Notes: generated from the sequence alone by a model not told the origin. DNA of 64,000 nucleotides from Rugamonas sp. A1-17 (GCA_025548565.1 JAJLPB010000001.1:372001-436000), one strand, 5' to 3'. Counted from the stretch's first letter, positions 19,165 through 28,306 are shown. Translations and numbers: made by a program.

Positions 19165-20516
19165 CAGTCGACAAACTCGGTTACATTTAATAGGAAATCG
19201 CTAAAGGTTTCGAAATAAAATTTCTCTTCTAACGCGTTTTTGTCTCGTAGCGGGTCGAAACCATGATACCGTTGGTCGTCTAAAATAAGGAGCGGAGAAA
19301 ATTGTATTTCCCGTTCATCCAAATCTATGTTCTTTTCGGACCAGTCAACTTCAAATTCGTTTTGCAGTGAGACTAAATCTGGGGTTTTTTCTTGTACTCT
19401 ATTATTGGGCCAGAAATACTCTTCCAGTAAGTTTTGTATTCGTTCCTCAAAATATCGATTCTTGTAATCTTCTAAAGACGCCTTTGCCTGAACAAAGGTT
19501 ATACGTTCTCGCCAATCATCGTCACTGTTTACTTTTAATGTCGAGAGATGAGAAAGTAAAAGCCGGTATCCAGAGAATGTTTGTTCTTGATTTATGCCGA
19601 AAAACAAAACTTGCGCTCCAAGGCCTATAATTGCAGCAGCCGAAGTTTCATGCAAGCCAGCTCTTGCATCAATAAGTACAACATCATATGATCCGCGAGA
19701 GTCTATATTTGCGATAAGTTCATTAAAATGATCAGTAAATGTTGCTGGCTCAAGATTCGATGAGGTACTGTTATCACTCAAATATGCTCTGGCAATTTTT
19801 GCCAAGACATTTTCGGGATTTTTTAACGAGCGACGCCCTAGTGCGGGGATGACGTCTATTCGTCCCTTTCCTTTTCCTAGCCAAGAAGGGGAAATTAAAT
19901 CAAGAATAAATTCATCAGAAATACCGCTTAAATTTCTTTCAACGAAATAATCCAAAAGACCAAAATCTGGAAGCGTGTCTTCAGACAATAGCATGCTACC
20001 TAGTCCGGGGGCTTCAAGATCCATATCAATGGTCAGAACCCGTCTTCCGATGGAGGCAAGATGGCTAGCTAAAACGCATAAGGCGGTGGAGCGGCCTACT
20101 CCGCCCTTAATACTCGCAAAAACAATTCTGACTGGGCCTTGACCCGATGCAGAGGGGGACCTAAGCCAATCAGCACCTACTATTCTTCTATCGATAATCC
20201 AGACGCTGCCTTTGAATACTTTATGATCTAAAGAGATTTTGTTGGCATTTCTTGTATCTCCGAGTCGATCATCGAAAAGGTCATTAGGTGTGCTTACACA
20301 AAAATCATCATCTTCCACATATGGAATAAGATTTTTTCTAACTACTTGGGAAAGAGAGCGGCGCTTTTCTTCATCAAACGAATTGTTATTTACAATGAAA
20401 GTCAATTTTCCAGTAGGTTCTCTTAGGAAAATGTTGTTTTTTAAAGCTTCGTCACCCCAAGATTTTGCAATAATCGACGCGAAAATTGGCAATGCATCAT
20501 CAAAATATATCTTCAT
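19164..20516 (-). CDS. MinD/ParA-like ATPase with variant KGGVGRS P-loop
   Basis: The 450-residue protein (starting at ATG 20516 behind GGGAG; a GTG at 20528 would overlap the upstream gene) has an N-terminal domain of about 125 residues of unknown type, then a MinD/ParA/Mrp-fold ATPase: SIKGGVGRSTALCVLA (137-143, with Arg142 where KGGxGK[ST] normally has Lys), a TIDMDLEAPGLG segment (about 162-173), and a Walker B/switch strand YDVVLIDARAGLHE (Asp283). An acidic Phe/Leu-rich tail of about 120 residues follows. The ATPase fold usually forms ATP-sandwiched dimers. Gene order and one-base spacing link it to the HEPN-like and P-loop genes. Confidence 0.78.
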   Translation of the reverse strand: MKIYFDDALPIFASIIAKSWGDEALKNNIFLREPTGKLTFIVNNNSFDEEKRRSLSQVVRKNLIPYVEDDDFCVSTPNDLFDDRLGDTRNANKISLDHKVFKGSVWIIDRRIVGADWLRSPSASGQGPVRIVFASIKGGVGRSTALCVLASHLASIGRRVLTIDMDLEAPGLGSMLLSEDTLPDFGLLDYFVERNLSGISDEFILDLISPSWLGKGKGRIDVIPALGRRSLKNPENVLAKIARAYLSDNSTSSNLEPATFTDHFNELIANIDSRGSYDVVLIDARAGLHETSAAAIIGLGAQVLFFGINQEQTFSGYRLLLSHLSTLKVNSDDDWRERITFVQAKASLEDYKNRYFEERIQNLLEEYFWPNNRVQEKTPDLVSLQNEFEVDWSEKNIDLDEREIQFSPLLILDDQRYHGFDPLRDKNALEEKFYFETFSDFLLNVTEFVD

Positions 20517-20517
20517 A

Positions 20518-20898
20518 TTAGCTCCCACCTCGAATTCTCGCGCACGCTAAGACCCTTTTCGCATCCTGAATCCAACTATTCAATTCTTCTTCAGATGTGG
20601 TTCCATTACCATGATAGCGCCTACTAACATCCCATCCTGTAAGTAGTTTATTATTTTTTAATATATCAAACATACTGGAGCGTTGTGTTATGTGCTTGCG
20701 GGCGATATGCAAAAAAGTAGGAAAATGACCATGCGGTGCTGTATGATCAGTAGTAGTCCGAAGACTTACGATGGCATGCTTAATCGCGCATTCAGCAGCG
20801 AAACCTATGAGATGACCTGCTTCGTCTAGTTGATTCGCTTCTTTGAGGAGCAGCGCGCATTTATAGTGCCTTAGCGCGGCTTCTTCATATCGTTCCAT
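20518..20898 (-). CDS. Small HEPN-like helical protein, first gene of the putative defence operon
   Basis: The 126-residue all-helical protein has the look of a HEPN domain: a first long helix (EEAALRHYKCALLLKEAN), then GHLIGFAAECAIKHAIV (28-44), and a C-terminal helix after RRYHGNGTT (EEELNSWIQDAKRVLA). HEPN domains are often RNases with an RX4-6H motif. Here R47-TTTD-H52 is the only spacing match, and its position is not clearly the usual one, so catalysis is uncertain. The stop lies one base before the ATG of the MinD-like gene. A GGAG Shine-Dalgarno and a TATAAT box precede it. Confidence 0.6.
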   Translation of the reverse strand: MERYEEAALRHYKCALLLKEANQLDEAGHLIGFAAECAIKHAIVSLRTTTDHTAPHGHFPTFLHIARKHITQRSSMFDILKNNKLLTGWDVSRRYHGNGTTSEEELNSWIQDAKRVLACARIRGGS

Positions 20899-21239
20899 CT
20901 GCGCTCCGAGGACAGAAATACTACATATTATAGCTTTTGTGATGCTGTGGTTGAGCTATTGTCACTTATCGGCGTAATGTTGGTCTTTCATGAGTTGGTG
21001 ATGGAGGGACCTGTTACGTTTTAGTTATGCGAGTGCATACCGGACGCGAGCAAGAGGAGGAACAGCCACGCCGGACTTGACTTGCCAAGTAGGGCTAGCA
21101 TGTTTTTTAGTTCAACGTGCGTTGAGGCTCTTTTGGGCCGCCGAGCTGGCTTTCAGTGCGCTGGCATCGCGCCCTCATCTACGATGGGCACCTAAGTAAC
21201 AGTCGTCCACAGACAGGCGAGGATCGGCTGGGAAATCCC
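20899..21239. other. Intergenic gap at the island edge
   Basis: About 340 bases separate the HEPN-like gene from the next gene. The left part is AT-rich and contains the operon's promoter. The right part returns to host-like composition at about 21.03 kb (tgcataccggacgcgagc onward). I see no tRNA, no clear integrase remnant and no convincing coding frame here. Confidence 0.6.
20927..20932 (-). promoter_or_regulatory. Probable -10 box of the HEPN/MinD-like/P-loop operon
   Basis: Read on the minus strand, this is a perfect TATAAT, ending 28 bases before the HEPN-like ATG, which would give a leader of about 22 bases with GGAG near the start. A good -35 box at 16-18 bases was not seen, so strength and use are uncertain. 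Confidence 0.5.
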
Positions 21240-21773
21240 TCACTTGTGAAGGTGGTAACTCGGCTCTATGCAGCTTAATTGTGGGCTGAACTCCAGCGAA
21301 AAGGTGCTGAAGTAGGGCGCCGTCGACCATTTCTCGTTCAGCGACAGCGCGCGGTCGTACAGCGTCGCCTTGATGTCGATGCCGATCTTGCTGAAGTCGA
21401 ACGGCTGCTTGTCGCGCGCCGTGCAGGCCGAGGCGGCGCCGGCCAGGAAGGCTTGCTCGTCGAACGCGCCCGACCACAACTGCGCCTGCAGTCCCTCGAC
21501 GATCGCCTCCGCCTGCACCGCCTCGGTCTCCACATCCTTGTTGGCGGCGTCATGCACCGCCTCCAGGACGAACTGCGCGTCGGCGCCGCGCGCCAGCAAG
21601 CTGAGGAAACCGTGCCGCAGCGGCAGGGCAGATTCCACCACGTAATGCAACAGATCGTGCGGCAAAATACCCTGGCGCGGCATCACCGTGTCGGTGCAGC
21701 TGCCGTTGTTGCGCACGAAACGCAGCACATCGTATTTATCCGTCTTGGAACGTTTTTCAGCGATCAATTTCAT
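21240..21773 (-). CDS. Conserved hypothetical protein at the island boundary
   Basis: I start at ATG 21773 (MKLIAEKRSKTDKYDVLRF), giving 177 residues, because the upstream part of the frame is not protein-like. The sequence is soluble, mixed alpha/beta, with segments DTVMPRQGILPHDLLHYVVE (about 29-48) and a long Ala/Glu-rich helical middle (EAVQAEAIVEGLQAQLW). Nothing identifies a function. The last 13 or so residues (QLSCIEPSYHLHK) look unlike the rest, and since the AT-rich island begins just downstream, the original C-terminus may have been replaced. Confidence 0.6.
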   Translation of the reverse strand: MKLIAEKRSKTDKYDVLRFVRNNGSCTDTVMPRQGILPHDLLHYVVESALPLRHGFLSLLARGADAQFVLEAVHDAANKDVETEAVQAEAIVEGLQAQLWSGAFDEQAFLAGAASACTARDKQPFDFSKIGIDIKATLYDRALSLNEKWSTAPYFSTFSLEFSPQLSCIEPSYHLHK

Positions 21774-21945
21774 AACGCGTAATGTTATTTCGATAGTCAC
21801 ATTATTATGCCTGTAATAATGGACACAAATAGTCACCAACTTTCACGCTCGTAATAAATTCGCTACCGTAATCCTTTAGAATGACGGCCTGTGTCACTCT
21901 CCGGTCACTCGCCTCGGTTATTCTGGCCGAAGAAAGCCCCAAATA

Positions 21946-23676
21946 ATGAGCAAAAAACGGCAATTTTTCCCCCGCCAGGTGGTCGAAGCCGGCGGTAACC
22001 GCTGGGACTGGGCACTGCTGCCCATCGTACTGTCGATCTTTGTCCTGATCGCCTATGGCAGCCAGCAAATGGTGCGGCCATACGAGGTCGGCCAGGCGTT
22101 GCCGTTGTCGCTGGACCCGAGCTACCTGCCCTACTACCTGCTGCGCACCACGCTGCGCATGTTCATCGCGCTGGGCGCGTCGGTGATCTTCGCCTGCGTG
22201 TTCGCCGCGCTCACCACCAAATACAAGCTGGCCGAAAAAGTGCTGGTGCCGATGCTCGACATCCTGCAGTCGATCCCCATCCTCGGCTTCCTGTCGATCA
22301 CCGTCACCGCCTTCATCGCGCTGTTCCCGGGCAGCCTGCTGGGCGTGGAGTGCGCGGCCATCTTCGCCATCTTCACCTCGCAGGCCTGGAACATGGCGTT
22401 CTCCGCCTACCAGGGCTTCCGCACCGTGCCGGCCGAACTGTCGGAGGCGGCGAGCGTGTTCCAGCTCTCGGGCTGGCAGCGCTTCTGGCGCCTGGAACTG
22501 CCGTTCGCCATGCCCGGCCTGTTGTGGAACATGATGATGTCGATGTCCGGCGGCTGGTTCTTCGTGGTGGCGTCGGAGGCGATCTCGGTCTCCGGCCAGG
22601 ACATCAAGCTGCCCGGCATCGGCTCCTACATCGCCATGGCCATCGCCAAGAGCGACATGGGCGCCATCGGCTGGGCCATCGGCGCCATGCTGGTCGGGGT
22701 GCTGATGTACGACCAGCTGTTCTTCCGTCCCCTGCTGGCGTGGGCCGACAAGTTCCGCTTCGAGGAAACCGGCAGCGACACCGCCCAGCAATCGTGGCTG
22801 CTCACCTGGCTGCGCCGCACCGAGCGCACGCAGGCCATCGTCGAATGGTTCGGCAATATGCTGTCGCGCTCCATCGCGCTGTTCCGCCTCGGGCATGACG
22901 GCACCTCGATCCGCGCCCGCCGCGACCAGCCGTCGCTGGTGCCGCAGCGCGTGTGGGACGCGGTGATCACCGCCGTCGTGTTCTACGCCTTGTGGAGCCT
23001 GGGCCACTTCATCCGCACGGAAGTCGGCTGGACCGAAGTGGGGCATGTGTTCGTGCTTGGCCTGTACACGCTGGCGCGCGTGATCCTGCTGCTGGCGCTG
23101 GCCTCCCTGGTGTGGGTGCCGGTCGGCGTATGGATCGGCATGAACCCGCGCTGGGCTTCGCGCACGCAGGCGGTGGCGCAGTTCCTCGCGGCCTTCCCGA
23201 CCAACCTGGTGTTCCCGGTGGCGGTGGTGCTGATCGTGCGCTTCCACCTGAACCCGGACATCTGGCTGTCGCCATTGATGATCCTGGGGACGCAGTGGTA
23301 TTTGCTGTTCAACGTGATCGCCGGCGCATCCACCATCCCGACCGAGTTGCGGCACGCCGCCAAGAACTTCGGGCTGACCGGCTGGCTGAAATGGCGCCGC
23401 TACCTGCTGCCGGCGATCTTCCCCAGCTTCGTCACCGGCGCCATCACCGCCACCGGCGGCTCGTGGAACGCCAGCATCGTGGCCGAATACGTCAGCTGGG
23501 GGCCGACCACGCTCAAGGCGCACGGCATCGGCAGCTACATCCAGGAGATGACCACCGCCGGCGATTTCCCGCGCATCGCGCTGGGCATCGGTATCATGTG
23601 CATCTTCGTCATGGGCTTCAACCATTTCGTGTGGCGCCGCCTGTACACCATGGCCGAAAGCCGGCTGCACTTCTAG
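21946..23676 (+). CDS. ABC transporter permease, two fused NitT/TauT-type permease domains
   Basis: The 576-residue protein contains two BPD_transp_1-type permease domains in one chain. Each has its EAA coupling loop: SEAASVFQLSGWQRFWRLEL near residue 165-184 and RHAAKNFGLTGWLKWRRYLL near 467-486. About 10-12 membrane helices are expected. This fused form occurs with nitrate/sulfonate/taurine-type importers. The ATPase gene follows after 15 bases, but no substrate-binding protein gene is in the window, so the substrate is not known. Confidence 0.85.
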   Translation: MSKKRQFFPRQVVEAGGNRWDWALLPIVLSIFVLIAYGSQQMVRPYEVGQALPLSLDPSYLPYYLLRTTLRMFIALGASVIFACVFAALTTKYKLAEKVLVPMLDILQSIPILGFLSITVTAFIALFPGSLLGVECAAIFAIFTSQAWNMAFSAYQGFRTVPAELSEAASVFQLSGWQRFWRLELPFAMPGLLWNMMMSMSGGWFFVVASEAISVSGQDIKLPGIGSYIAMAIAKSDMGAIGWAIGAMLVGVLMYDQLFFRPLLAWADKFRFEETGSDTAQQSWLLTWLRRTERTQAIVEWFGNMLSRSIALFRLGHDGTSIRARRDQPSLVPQRVWDAVITAVVFYALWSLGHFIRTEVGWTEVGHVFVLGLYTLARVILLLALASLVWVPVGVWIGMNPRWASRTQAVAQFLAAFPTNLVFPVAVVLIVRFHLNPDIWLSPLMILGTQWYLLFNVIAGASTIPTELRHAAKNFGLTGWLKWRRYLLPAIFPSFVTGAITATGGSWNASIVAEYVSWGPTTLKAHGIGSYIQEMTTAGDFPRIALGIGIMCIFVMGFNHFVWRRLYTMAESRLHF

Positions 23677-23691
23677 TATTGAGATCGAATT

Positions 23692-25002
23692 ATGAGCACT
23701 CCTATCGTCGAATTGAAATCGGTCGGCAAGCATTTCCGTGGCGCGGACGGCTCCGCGCGCGCGGTGCTGGAAGGCGTCGACTTCACGCTGCATGAGGGCG
23801 AGATCGTCGCGCTGCTGGGTCAATCGGGTTCCGGCAAGTCGACCATGTTGCGCATCATGGCGGGCCTGATCCAGGCCGACGACGGCCAGGTGCTGTATCG
23901 CGGCATGCCCTTGTACGGCACGGCACGCGGTATCCGCATGGTGTTCCAGTCGTTCGCGCTGTTCCCGTGGCTGACGGTGCAGAAGAACGTCGAGCTGGGA
24001 CTGGAGGCGCAGGGCATGCCGGCCGAGGAACGCGCCGAGCGCGCCGAGAAGGTGATCGACCTGATCGGCCTGTCCGGCTTCGAGGGCGCGCTGCCGCGCG
24101 AGCTGTCGGGCGGCATGCGCCAGCGCGTCGGCATCGCCCGCGCGCTGGTGATGGAGCCGGAAGTGCTGCTGATGGACGAGGCGTTTTCCGCGCTGGACGT
24201 GCTGACCGGCGAGCGCCTGCGCGAAGAGATCCTGGAGCTGTGGCAGTCCGGCCAGATCCCGACCAAGGCCATCCTGGTGGTGTCGCACAACATCGAGGAA
24301 GCGGTGATGATGGCCGACCGCGTGCTGATCTTCGCCAGCGATCCTGGCCGGGTGCGCGCCGAGCTGCCGATTTCGCTGCCGCAGCCGCGCAAGGCCGAGG
24401 GGCCGGAAGTGCGCCAGCTGATCGACAAGGTGTACGAGCTGATGACCGCCGGCGCCGGCCGCCGTGGCCTGATCAGCGAGAAGGAGGTCAAGCTGCAGCT
24501 GGGCGACCGCCTGCCGCAGGCCGACATCGCCCACATGGAAGGTATCGTGGAGCTGCTGTCGGAGGAGCCGTTCTCCGGCCGCGCCGACCTGCCGCAGCTG
24601 GCCGAAGAGACGGAACTGACCGATGCCGAGCTGCTGGAAGTGTTGAACGGCTTGATCCTGCTGGGCTTTGCCTACCTGACCAACGGCGACATCCTGCTGA
24701 CCGATTTGGGCGGGCGCTACGCGGCGGCCACCAACACCGAGCGGCAGGAGATCTTCGGCAAGCAGCTGCTGGAGCATGTGCCGCTGATCGCCTACATCTG
24801 CCATGGCCTGGAGCAGGACAAGTCGGGCGACCTGCCGGAGGACCTGTTCCTCAAGCTGCTGCGCTTCACGCTCAGCGAAGAGGAAGCCGAGCGCGCGCTG
24901 CGGGTCGCCATCGAGTGGGGCCGCTACGGCGACCTGTTCGAGTACAACTTCAACACCGGCGTGATCCAGTCCTCCGAAGAGGACGAGGAAGACGAAGCTT
25001 AG
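23692..25002 (+). CDS. ABC transporter ATP-binding protein with C-terminal AAA-associated domain
   Basis: Of 436 residues, the first 250 form an ABC ATPase of the NitT/TauT group: Walker [16 protein letters not shown] (about 41-55), signature [15 protein letters not shown] (about 137), Walker [13 protein letters not shown] (about 157) and a switch His in [10 protein letters not shown]. The remaining 180 residues resemble the AAA-associated C-terminal domain (AAA_assoc_C) found on some NitT/TauT ATPases, with an unusual acidic end ([10 protein letters not shown]). It energises the fused permease next to it. Its stop overlaps the hemL stop by four bases (convergent). Confidence 0.85.
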   Translation: MSTPIVELKSVGKHFRGADGSARAVLEGVDFTLHEGEIVALLGQSGSGKSTMLRIMAGLIQADDGQVLYRGMPLYGTARGIRMVFQSFALFPWLTVQKNVELGLEAQGMPAEERAERAEKVIDLIGLSGFEGALPRELSGGMRQRVGIARALVMEPEVLLMDEAFSALDVLTGERLREEILELWQSGQIPTKAILVVSHNIEEAVMMADRVLIFASDPGRVRAELPISLPQPRKAEGPEVRQLIDKVYELMTAGAGRRGLISEKEVKLQLGDRLPQADIAHMEGIVELLSEEPFSGRADLPQLAEETELTDAELLEVLNGLILLGFAYLTNGDILLTDLGGRYAAATNTERQEIFGKQLLEHVPLIAYICHGLEQDKSGDLPEDLFLKLLRFTLSEEEAERALRVAIEWGRYGDLFEYNFNTGVIQSSEEDEEDEA

Positions 25003-26291
25003 GCGGCGAGTTTCTTGAACACGCGCGCGGCGGCGGCGATGGTTTCGTCGATCACCGCGTCGCTGTGCTGCGCCGAGACGAAGCCCGCCTCGAACGCGGC
25101 CGGCGCGAAGTACACGCCTTCGTCCAGCATCGCGTGGAAGAACACGTTGAAGCGCTCGCGGTCGCCGGCCATCATCTCGGCGTAGTTGTTCGGCGGCGTC
25201 TCGCTGAAGTACAGGCCGAACATGCCGCCGATCGCATCGGCGCAGAACACGATGCCCGCGTCCCTGGCCGCCTTGGTCAGGCCGGCCGCCAGGCGCGCCG
25301 CCGTCGCGCTCAATTTCTCGTAGAAGCCCGGCTCCTGGATGATCTTCAGCGTGGTCATGCCCGCCGCCACCGCCACCGGATTGCCCGACAGCGTGCCGGC
25401 CTGATAGACCGCGCCCAGTGGCGCCATCTTGCTCATCAACTCGGCGCTGCCGCCGAAGGCCGCCACCGGCAGGCCGCCGCCGATCACCTTGCCCAGCGCC
25501 GTCAGGTCCGGCTTGATGCCGTACAGCTGCTGCGCGCCGCCCAGCGCCACGCGGAAACCGCACATCACTTCGTCGAAGATCAGCACCGCGCCGTGCTTGG
25601 TGCACAGCGCGCGCATCGCCTTCAGGAAGTCCTCGGAGGCCTTGATCAGGTTCATATTGCCGGCCACCGGCTCGACGATCACGCAGGCGATGTCGTCGCC
25701 GTATTCGGCGAAGGCCTGCTCCAGCTGCGCCACGTTGTTATAGTCCAGCACCAGCGTGTGCTTGACGAAGTCCTCCGGCACGCCGGCCGACGTCGGATTG
25801 CCGAAGGTGAGCAGGCCGCTGCCCGCCTTGACCAGCAGCGAATCGGCGTGGCCGTGGTAGCAGCCTTCGAACTTGATGATCTTGTCGCGGCCCGTGGCGC
25901 CGCGCGCCAGGCGCAGCGCGCTCATGGTCGCCTCGGTGCCCGACGAGACCAGGCGTACCTGCTCGATCGACGGCACCAGGCGGCAGATTTCCTCGGCCAT
26001 CACGATCTCGCCCTCGGTCGGCGCGCCGAACGACAGGCCGCGCGCGGCCGCCTCCTGCACCGCCTTCACCACCACCGGATGCGCGTGGCCGACGATGGCC
26101 GGGCCCCAGGAGCCGATGTAGTCGATGTAGCGCTTGTCGTCCGCGTCCCAGAAGTACGGGCCTTCGGCGCGGGTGATGAAGCGCGGCGTGCCGCCCACCG
26201 AGCGGAAGGCGCGCACCGGCGAGTTGACGCCGCCGGGCGTGGTTTTCTGGGCGCGTTCGAACAGCTGGTCGTTTTTTGAGGTCGTGGTCAT
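24999..26291 (-). CDS. hemL: Glutamate-1-semialdehyde 2,1-aminomutase
   Basis: The 430-residue protein is a class III PLP aminotransferase: [19 protein letters not shown] at the N-terminus, the PLP-contacting segment [16 protein letters not shown], and the catalytic lysine in [17 protein letters not shown] (about 266). It converts glutamate-1-semialdehyde to 5-aminolevulinate in haem synthesis. In the same direction upstream lies a ThiD-like kinase. Confidence 0.96.
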   Translation of the reverse strand: MTTTSKNDQLFERAQKTTPGGVNSPVRAFRSVGGTPRFITRAEGPYFWDADDKRYIDYIGSWGPAIVGHAHPVVVKAVQEAAARGLSFGAPTEGEIVMAEEICRLVPSIEQVRLVSSGTEATMSALRLARGATGRDKIIKFEGCYHGHADSLLVKAGSGLLTFGNPTSAGVPEDFVKHTLVLDYNNVAQLEQAFAEYGDDIACVIVEPVAGNMNLIKASEDFLKAMRALCTKHGAVLIFDEVMCGFRVALGGAQQLYGIKPDLTALGKVIGGGLPVAAFGGSAELMSKMAPLGAVYQAGTLSGNPVAVAAGMTTLKIIQEPGFYEKLSATAARLAAGLTKAARDAGIVFCADAIGGMFGLYFSETPPNNYAEMMAGDRERFNVFFHAMLDEGVYFAPAAFEAGFVSAQHSDAVIDETIAAAARVFKKLAA

Positions 26292-26307
26292 GATGGCATC
26301 TTCGGTA

Positions 26308-27156
26308 TCAAGTTGGTAAAGCCTGGTGCAGATGGAAAAATCGGTTCGGAATGAACTTGCCCATGCCGTAGCGCTGCGCGTGGGCCAGCGCGCCGACGGT
26401 GTATTCCTGCGCCGCCGTCACCGCTTCCGGCACGTCGGCGCCGCGCGCCATGAAGGCGGCGATCGCCGCCGACAGCGTGCCGCCTGCGCCCAGGAACGGG
26501 CCGGCCATGTGCTGCCAGGCGTCGTGGCTGATCATGCCGTCGGCGCCGAACAGGGTGTTGGCCAGCGTGTTCGGCGCGGCCGTCTCGCCCTGCGGCGTGC
26601 CGGCCTGGGTGCCGGTGACGAGCACGAATTCGCAGCCCAGGGCCAGCAGGTGCTCGACGTCCGATTCCATGGTGTCGTCGGCGCCTTCGCGCCAGGTTTC
26701 GGCCAGCCGGCCCAGCTCCACCTGCGACAGCATCAGCAGCGTGGCCTGCGGCACCAGCAATTGGCGCAGGGCGGTCAGCAGCTCCTCGGCCTCGTCGGCG
26801 TCGGCCGGATCGGGCAGGCGGGAGCTGAACGGATCGAGGATCAGCGGCGCGTCGGGATAGTCGGACAGGATCTCGGCGATGGCCGCCACCTGCTCGATGT
26901 TGGTCAGCGCGCCGACCTTGAAGGCGGCCATGCTCATGTCTTCCAGGATCACGCGGGCCTGGTCCGAGACCCAATCGGGATCGATGTCCTGGGCGTCTTC
27001 GACGCGGGCGCTGTCGCCGATCAGCAACGCGGTGGTCACCGCCAGCCCGTTGCAGGAGAGGGCGGAAAATACCGCGAGGTCGGCCTGGACGCCGATCGCT
27101 CCGGCCGGATCGGCGGCGCCGAAGCTTAATATGAGAGGAGAAGTTTGGTTTTGCAC
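26308..27156 (-). CDS. ThiD-like hydroxymethylpyrimidine (phosphate) kinase family protein
   Basis: The 282-residue protein has the ThiD core: [25 protein letters not shown] at the N-terminus, an internal P-loop-like region around [18 protein letters not shown], and the C-terminal anion hole [17 protein letters not shown]. In ThiD of Salmonella and E. coli this motif reads GTGCTLS with an active-site Cys; here that position is Gly. ThiD phosphorylates HMP and HMP-P for thiamine. The changed loop leaves the activity open. Upstream it is divergent from the rubredoxin gene. Confidence 0.75.
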   Translation of the reverse strand: MQNQTSPLILSFGAADPAGAIGVQADLAVFSALSCNGLAVTTALLIGDSARVEDAQDIDPDWVSDQARVILEDMSMAAFKVGALTNIEQVAAIAEILSDYPDAPLILDPFSSRLPDPADADEAEELLTALRQLLVPQATLLMLSQVELGRLAETWREGADDTMESDVEHLLALGCEFVLVTGTQAGTPQGETAAPNTLANTLFGADGMISHDAWQHMAGPFLGAGGTLSAAIAAFMARGADVPEAVTAAQEYTVGALAHAQRYGMGKFIPNRFFHLHQALPT

Positions 27157-27213
27157 GGCGGGTAGATTAAGATACCTAATTCAGCATTTTACTTGATTGA
27201 AGGGTGGCAGAAC

Positions 27214-27405
27214 GTGAGTAGCAATGAAACAACGCAGGAGTTCCAGACCTGGATGTGCCTGATCTGTGGCTGGATCTATGACGAGCAAGCCGGTTTGCCG
27301 GACGAAGGCATCGCCCCCGGCACCCGCTGGGCCGACGTGCCGATGAACTGGAGCTGCCCGGAATGCGGCGCCCGCAAGGACGATTTCGAGATGGTAGCCA
27401 TCTGA
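27214..27405 (+). CDS. Rubredoxin
   Basis: The 63-residue protein has both rubredoxin metal loops, CLICGWIYDEQAG and CPECGARKDDF, which provide four Cys for the iron centre, and the typical Pro-Asp-Glu-Gly-Ile turn between them. Translation from GTG 27214 (GAAGGGTGGCAGAAC upstream) is preferred over an upstream TTG. It carries one electron to unknown partners. In Burkholderiales this gene often sits beside the pil chemosensory cluster. Confidence 0.94.
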   Translation: MSSNETTQEFQTWMCLICGWIYDEQAGLPDEGIAPGTRWADVPMNWSCPECGARKDDFEMVAI

Positions 27406-27497
27406 TACGCCGCGCCGGACGACTGGCGCATCGCTAGTATCGCGCCAACCGCCGCCTGCCTATGCTATGGTGTAGCCACCATACCAGCGAACCGATT

Positions 27498-27911
27498 ATG
27501 ACGACGACCACGCCGCATGCTAATGCCCTGAAAATCATGGTGATCGACGACAGCAGCACGATCCGTCGTTCGGCCGAGATCTTCCTGACCCAGGCCGGCT
27601 ACCAGGTGGTGCTGGCCGAGGACGGATTCGACGCGCTGGCCAAGATCAGCGACCACCATCCGGCGCTCATTTTCTGCGACATCCTGATGCCGCGCCTGGA
27701 CGGCTACCAGACCTGCGCGCTGATCAAGAAGAGCGCCAAATTCCACGCCACGCCGGTGCTGATGCTGTCGTCCAAGGACGGCCTGTTCGACCGCGCGCGC
27801 GGCGCCATGGTCGGTTCGGCCGCCTATCTCACCAAACCTTTTACCAAAGACAGCCTGCTGGCCGCGGTGCGCGAGCATACCGGCGGCGCGGGCGTCTCCA
27901 CACAAGAATAA
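27498..27911 (+). CDS. pilG: Type IV pilus response regulator PilG
   Basis: The 137-residue protein is a lone receiver domain: acidic pair VIDDSS (about 16-19), phosphorylation site in LIFCDILMPRLDG (Asp61), Thr/Ser position in LMLSSKDG and Lys in LTKPF (about 119). As first gene of the pilGHIJL operon it is expected to be phosphorylated by PilL/ChpA and to control pilus extension. ATG 27498 was chosen; a further upstream frame lacks an RBS and family resemblance. Confidence 0.92.
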   Translation: MTTTTPHANALKIMVIDDSSTIRRSAEIFLTQAGYQVVLAEDGFDALAKISDHHPALIFCDILMPRLDGYQTCALIKKSAKFHATPVLMLSSKDGLFDRARGAMVGSAAYLTKPFTKDSLLAAVREHTGGAGVSTQE

Positions 27912-27931
27912 GCAAGCTTCAGGGGAAGACC

Positions 27932-28306
27932 ATGGCCATACAAAGAATTCTGATCGTCGACGATTCGCCCACGGAGCGCTACTACCTGACCGACATCCTG
28001 GTCAAAAACGGCTTTTCCGTCTCCACCGCTGAAAACGGCGCGGAGGCGCTGGCCAAGATCAAGGCCGACAAACCCCAGCTGATCCTGATGGACGTGGTCA
28101 TGCCCGGCGCGAACGGCTTCCAGGTGACCCGCGCGATCTCCCGCGATCCCGATCTGCAGGACGTGCCGGTGATTATCTGCTCCAGCAAGGACCAGGAGAC
28201 CGACCGTATCTGGGGCCTGCGCCAGGGCGCGCGCGAATACCTGGTCAAGCCGGTCGATGCGGCCGAACTGCTGGCCAAGATCGCCGCTTTGTCTGCCGCC
28301 GGCTAA
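27932..28306 (+). CDS. pilH: Type IV pilus response regulator PilH
   Basis: The 124-residue single-domain receiver shows ILIVDDSPTERYYL (Asp10, Asp11), phosphorylation site LILMDVVMPGANG (Asp54), and LVKPVD with the conserved Lys. It is 20 bases after pilG. PilH is thought to draw phosphate away from the kinase and to promote retraction. The order pilG-pilH-pilI-pilJ matches the Pil-Chp system of Pseudomonas. Confidence 0.92.
   Translation: MAIQRILIVDDSPTERYYLTDILVKNGFSVSTAENGAEALAKIKADKPQLILMDVVMPGANGFQVTRAISRDPDLQDVPVIICSSKDQETDRIWGLRQGAREYLVKPVDAAELLAKIAALSAAG

Noticed and set aside
17052..21060. Direct repeats or att sites for the island (cgtatcggacgcg at about 17065 against cataccggacgcg at about 21038)
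   Set aside because: The match is short and imperfect, no tRNA or integrase was seen, so it may be chance.
21805..25605. A frame of more than 1200 codons antisense to the ABC transporter genes
   Set aside because: It spans strong plus-strand ABC genes with intact motifs and has shadow composition (His/Arg/Gln-rich).
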